Source: Chloroflexota bacterium (lineage in GTDB: Bacteria > Chloroflexota > Limnocylindria > Limnocylindrales > CSP1-4). Taken from it: 64,000 nt of DNA. Every line of letters starts with the position of its first letter. The first letter of the stretch is position 1. The notes under the pieces were generated by a model. That model saw only the letters and a list, made by a program, of their open reading frames with translations. It ran no database searches and was not told the origin of the DNA. This document shows positions 60,816 through 64,000 of the stretch, in pieces. A program made the translations under genes and the position numbers. The stretch covers positions 1 to 64,000 of the forward strand of contig JAHBUZ010000023.1 in NCBI GenBank assembly GCA_019637815.1. Direction: 5' to 3'.

Positions 60816-63233
60816 GTGCCCGACTTCCAGATCCAGGCTCCGTTCGAACCCACCGGTGACCAGCCGGAGGCGATCCGCCGCCTTTCGGAGGGTGTCGCCA
60901 AAGGCCTCAAGGAACAGGTCCTCTTGGGCGTCACGGGCTCCGGCAAGACCCACTCCATTTCGCGGGTCATCCAGGAAGCGAAGAAGCCGACGCTCGTCCT
61001 GGCGCACAACAAGACGCTCGCGGCACAGCTGTACTCCGAGTTCCGGGACTTCTTCCCGGACAACGCGGTCGAGTACTTCGTGAGTTACTTCGACTACTAC
61101 CAGCCGGAGGCGTACCTGCCCCGGAGCGACACGTACATCGAGAAGGACTCGTCCCGCAACGACGAGATCGACAAGCTCCGCCACGCCGCCACCCGGGCGC
61201 TGTTCGAGCGGCGGGACGTCATCATCGTGGCGAGCGTCAGCTGTATCTACGGCCTCGGCGCGCCGGTGGACTACGGCGCCACCGTCGTGCGCATCCGGAC
61301 CGGCGGCCGCTATCGGCGGGACGGCATCCTGCGCCAGCTCGTGGACCTCCAGTACCAGCGCAACGACCAGGCGCTCTCACGAGCTCGGTTCCGGGTCCGC
61401 GGCGACACCCTCGAGCTCCAGCCCGCCTATGACGATTACCTCGTGCGGGTCCAGTTCTTCGGGGACGAGGTGGAGCGCATCACGGAGCTCGATCCGGTGA
61501 CCGGGGAGCTGCTCGCGGAGCGGAACGAGCTGAACGTCTATCCCGCCTCGCACTACGTGACGCCCGCGGACAAGCTGAAGGAAGCGCTCGTCGACATCGA
61601 GGCGGAGGCCGAGCAGCGGACCGCCGAGCTCGACGCGAAGGGCATGGTCCTGGAGGCGGAGCGCCTGCGCCAGCGCACCGCCTTCGACGTCGAGATGATG
61701 CGCGAGCTGGGCTTCTGCTCGGGTATCGAGAACTACTCCCGTCATCTCTCGCGCCGGGAGGCGGGGTCGCGGCCCTGGACGCTGCTGGACTACTTCCCGC
61801 GGGACTGGCTGCTGGTCGTGGACGAGAGCCATATGACCATCCCCCAGGTCGTGGGCATGTACAAGAACGACCGGACCCGCAAGGAGATCCTGGTCGACTT
61901 CGGCTTCCGACTGCCGTCCGCGCTCGACAACCGCCCGCTCACGTTCGAGGAGTTCGAGGCGCATCTCGACCAGGTCATCTACATGAGCGCCACGCCCGGC
62001 GCCTACGAGCTCCAGCGATCGAAGCAGGTCGTGGAGCAGCTCATCCGACCGACCGGCATCGTGGACCCGGCCATCGAGGTGCGGCCCACCGAGGGCCAGA
62101 TCGATGACCTCATGGACCGCATCAAGGAGCGCGTCGACCGGGGCGAGCGGGTGCTCGTCACGACGCTCACCAAGAAGATGGCCGAGGATCTCGCGGACTA
62201 CCTCCACGAGATGGGCATCAAGGTCAGCTATCTGCACTCCGAAGTGGACACGCTCGAGCGGGTGCAGATCCTGCGCGACCTGCGCCTGGGTGTGTTCGAC
62301 GTGCTCGTGGGCATCAACCTGCTGCGCGAGGGCATCGACCTGCCGGAGGTGACCCTTGTCGCCATCCTCGATGCCGACAAGGAGGGCTTCCTGCGGAGTG
62401 CCTGGTCGCTCATCCAGGTCATCGGCCGGGCGGCGCGCAACACCGGGGGTGAGGTCGTGATGTACGCCGACCGCATCACCGAGTCGATGCAGGTGGCCAT
62501 CGACGAGACGAACCGCCGCCGCTCCGTCCAGGAGGCCCACAACCGGGAGCACGGTATCGAGCCGCGGACGATCATCCGGGAGATCCGGGACATCAACGAC
62601 CGGCTGCGAGCGGTCGCCGAGGCGCCCGGCGCGTATGGGTCGGACCGCGGCGACCTGTCCGAGATGTCCAAGGTCCAGGTGGACAAGCTGGTCGCGCAGC
62701 TGGAGGCCGAGATGCGCGCGGCCGCCAAGCAGCTCGAGTTCGAGCGCGCGGCCGCCATCCGCGACGAGATCCAGACGATCCGCCTGCGGGTGCTCGAGGA
62801 AGACGCCTCCACCAAGGTGCTCCAGGCGGCCGAGCGGGCCGGGCGTGCAGCGGCCGGGGGGTCGGGAGCCGGCTCGTCACCCACCGCGAAGCCCTCCGAG
62901 CGTGCCGCGGCCCGCAAGGCAGGGGAGCGCCGCGGCAGACGTGCGGAGACCGAGTCGCTGCTCGAGGTGACCGATGTCGAGGTGATCCGCGCGGGCGACG
63001 AGCCGGCCGTCGGCGAGCCACACGGCCACGGCCATGGTCACGGGCATGGCGATGCCGACCCCGACCCCGACACCGCCGCGGACTGGCTGCCAGGCCTGCG
63101 CGATGAGCACGAGGATGACGATGCCGGCTGGATGGCCCGCTGGCTCGACAAGTCCACGTGGGATCGCAGCGTGACGCCCAACGTCATCAAGCGCACCGGG
63201 GAGCGCCGGACCAGCAGGGGCCGCCGCCGCTGA
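60816..63233 (+). CDS. uvrB: Excinuclease ABC subunit B with His-rich tail
   Basis: UvrB loads at damaged DNA with UvrA and, with UvrC, directs excision. The 805-residue protein has Walker A in [16 protein letters not shown], the beta-hairpin region [59 protein letters not shown] and QVIGRAARN, then the UVR domain ([20 protein letters not shown]). After about residue 675 comes an atypical ~130-residue tail with [18 protein letters not shown] and a [14 protein letters not shown] stretch, ending TSRGRRR. Normal length is about 670. Upstream promoter TAGACT ends nine bases before the GTG. Confidence 0.97.
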   Translation: MPDFQIQAPFEPTGDQPEAIRRLSEGVAKGLKEQVLLGVTGSGKTHSISRVIQEAKKPTLVLAHNKTLAAQLYSEFRDFFPDNAVEYFVSYFDYYQPEAYLPRSDTYIEKDSSRNDEIDKLRHAATRALFERRDVIIVASVSCIYGLGAPVDYGATVVRIRTGGRYRRDGILRQLVDLQYQRNDQALSRARFRVRGDTLELQPAYDDYLVRVQFFGDEVERITELDPVTGELLAERNELNVYPASHYVTPADKLKEALVDIEAEAEQRTAELDAKGMVLEAERLRQRTAFDVEMMRELGFCSGIENYSRHLSRREAGSRPWTLLDYFPRDWLLVVDESHMTIPQVVGMYKNDRTRKEILVDFGFRLPSALDNRPLTFEEFEAHLDQVIYMSATPGAYELQRSKQVVEQLIRPTGIVDPAIEVRPTEGQIDDLMDRIKERVDRGERVLVTTLTKKMAEDLADYLHEMGIKVSYLHSEVDTLERVQILRDLRLGVFDVLVGINLLREGIDLPEVTLVAILDADKEGFLRSAWSLIQVIGRAARNTGGEVVMYADRITESMQVAIDETNRRRSVQEAHNREHGIEPRTIIREIRDINDRLRAVAEAPGAYGSDRGDLSEMSKVQVDKLVAQLEAEMRAAAKQLEFERAAAIRDEIQTIRLRVLEEDASTKVLQAAERAGRAAAGGSGAGSSPTAKPSERAAARKAGERRGRRAETESLLEVTDVEVIRAGDEPAVGEPHGHGHGHGHGDADPDPDTAADWLPGLRDEHEDDDAGWMARWLDKSTWDRSVTPNVIKRTGERRTSRGRRR

Positions 63234-63252
63234 CCGGTGCTGAGCCGCTGAC

Positions 63253-63274
63253 TACACATGCTACTGTATGTGTA
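63253..63274 (+). promoter_or_regulatory. VapBC operator/promoter
   Basis: TACACAT (63253-63259) and ATGTGTA (63268-63274) are perfect 7-bp inverted arms. TACTGT (63262-63267) between them can serve as -10, six bases before ATG 63274. The operator overlaps the start codon. Confidence 0.55.
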
Positions 63275-63519
63275 TGTATGACCGTCGCCTCCAGCTGCTG
63301 CTCGACCCGGAGCGGTACGAACGCGTGGCGGCGCGGGCGCGTCGTCGCAAGGTCTCGGTGGCGACCGTGATCCGTGAGGCGATCGACACGGCCATCCCTG
63401 CCGCGGACACCGACCGACGAGGAGCCGCGGACCGGATCCTGGCGGCATCACCGATCCCGCTGCCGGACGACCCGGCCGACCTGCGACGAGAGCTGGACGG
63501 GGCGCACGATCGAGGGTGA
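63274..63519 (+). CDS. vapB: Ribbon-helix-helix antitoxin (VapB-like)
   Basis: The 81-residue product starts MYDRRLQLLLDPERYERVAA and continues RRRKVSVATVIREAIDTAIP, a typical RHH. The C-terminus (PIPLPDDPADLRRELDGAHD) should bind the toxin. ATG 63268 would add two residues; 63274 fits the -10 spacing better. The toxin start overlaps its stop (GTGA). The pair follows uvrB by 40 bp. Confidence 0.85.
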   Translation: MYDRRLQLLLDPERYERVAARARRRKVSVATVIREAIDTAIPAADTDRRGAADRILAASPIPLPDDPADLRRELDGAHDRG

Positions 63520-63944
63520 TCGTCCTCGATACGACCGTCCTTGCCTACGCTGTCGGAGGGGAGCATCCGCTGCGGGATCCCTGCCGCGCGATCATCGATG
63601 CCATCGGTGATGGCCGGGTCGCGGCGACCACGACGATCGAGGTGCTCCGGGAGTTCCTGCATGTCCACGCGCGTCGCGGTCGTCGGCCGGATGCCATCAC
63701 ACATGCGCGCGACTACCTGTTGCTCCTGTCGCCGCTGCGCATGGTGGAGCCAGAGGACTTCGACGCCGCCCTGGATCTGTTCGGTGCCCATCCCGGGCTG
63801 GGTGCGTTCGACGCGGTCCTGGCGGCGGTGGTGATCCGGACACCGCCCTCGATCCTCGTGTCGGCGGACCGTGCATTCGGAGGACTTGCAGGCCTACGTC
63901 ATGTCGACCCAGCGGACCCGGTGGCGATCGCGTCGATCGTCTAA
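63516..63944 (+). CDS. vapC: PIN-domain toxin (VapC)
   Basis: The 142-residue protein begins MIVLDTTVLAYAVGGEHPLR with Asp5, has Glu in TTIEVLREFLHV, Asp in GAFDAVLAAVVI and Asp in LVSADRAFGGLAGL. These are the four PIN acidic positions. GTG 63516 overlaps the antitoxin stop. It ends 26 bp before a possible further gene. Confidence 0.87.
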   Translation: MIVLDTTVLAYAVGGEHPLRDPCRAIIDAIGDGRVAATTTIEVLREFLHVHARRGRRPDAITHARDYLLLLSPLRMVEPEDFDAALDLFGAHPGLGAFDAVLAAVVIRTPPSILVSADRAFGGLAGLRHVDPADPVAIASIV

Positions 63945-63970
63945 CGTCGCCGACCGGCGATGATGGGGTG

Positions 63971-64000
63971 ATGCAGACTGCCATCGATATCGCGCCCCTC
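63971..64000 (+). CDS. Start of a further gene, cut by the window edge
   Basis: Ten codons (MQTAIDIAPL) follow ATG 63971, preceded by GATGGGGTG as a possible ribosome site. The length is too short to name a family. A flavin-dependent luciferase-like start is possible but not supported. Confidence 0.3.
   Translation, partial: MQTAIDIAPL

Overview
The window is gene-dense, very GC-rich bacterial chromosome (coding third positions almost all G/C, many GTG and a few TTG or CTG starts). It carries core genes: gatB, dnaE, polA, mutM, coaE, uvrB, an ABC-F ATPase and a tRNA-Leu(CAA). High GC, frequent start codons with a -10-like hexamer only 6-7 bases upstream, NarL-type two-component genes and many secreted proteins fit a Chloroflexota lineage (Limnocylindria/Ellin6529-like) or less likely an actinomycete. 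That placement is inference; no marker here settles it.

Layout. 1-3.6 kb: a repetitive surface protein open at the left edge, a decayed copy of its C-terminal domain, and two paralogous secreted proteins. 3.8-12.9 kb: an aminotransferase, an AbiEi/AbiEii toxin-antitoxin pair with an inverted-repeat operator, gatB with two small co-transcribed genes, an ECF sigma/anti-sigma pair, a VapBC pair and a CoA-binding protein. 13-18 kb: a nucleoside-type ABC importer (BMP-family binding protein, double ATPase, two permeases), with a strong hairpin between the binding-protein gene and the rest. 18-26.4 kb: a secreted M14 carboxypeptidase, an HD-GYP protein whose receiver domain lacks the phospho-acceptor Asp, an acyltransferase, a secreted protein, a minimal metallopeptidase, VapBC, then alcohol dehydrogenase-VOC-YrdB.

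26.5-35.2 kb is the most unusual block: one ABC ATPase followed by four tandem paralogous membrane proteins and a PIG-V-like mannosyltransferase on the minus strand, diverging from a sensor kinase/LuxR response regulator pair, with a 16-bp inverted repeat in the shared promoter region. 35.2-48.8 kb: repeat-rich intergenic DNA, a beta-helix secreted protein, a Tat-exported transglutaminase-like protein, dnaE with a long Gly/Pro linker, an asparagine-synthase-like protein, a DUF1269-type membrane protein, tRNA-Leu and a second ECF sigma/anti-sigma pair. 48.8-64 kb: polA, a GT2 glycosyltransferase, VapBC, mutM, a subtilisin with a Pro/Thr linker, a Phd-type antitoxin/PIN toxin/ABC-F/coaE chain of overlapping genes, uvrB, another VapBC, and the first codons of one more gene.

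Two themes recur. Six toxin-antitoxin modules lie in 64 kb; five have an inverted repeat at the promoter, and several border DNA-repair or translation genes. About eleven genes look leaderless: a TAnnnT-like box ends 6-9 bases before the start codon. Several intergenic stretches hold short, exact, gene-free repeats of a kind I cannot assign to a known element.
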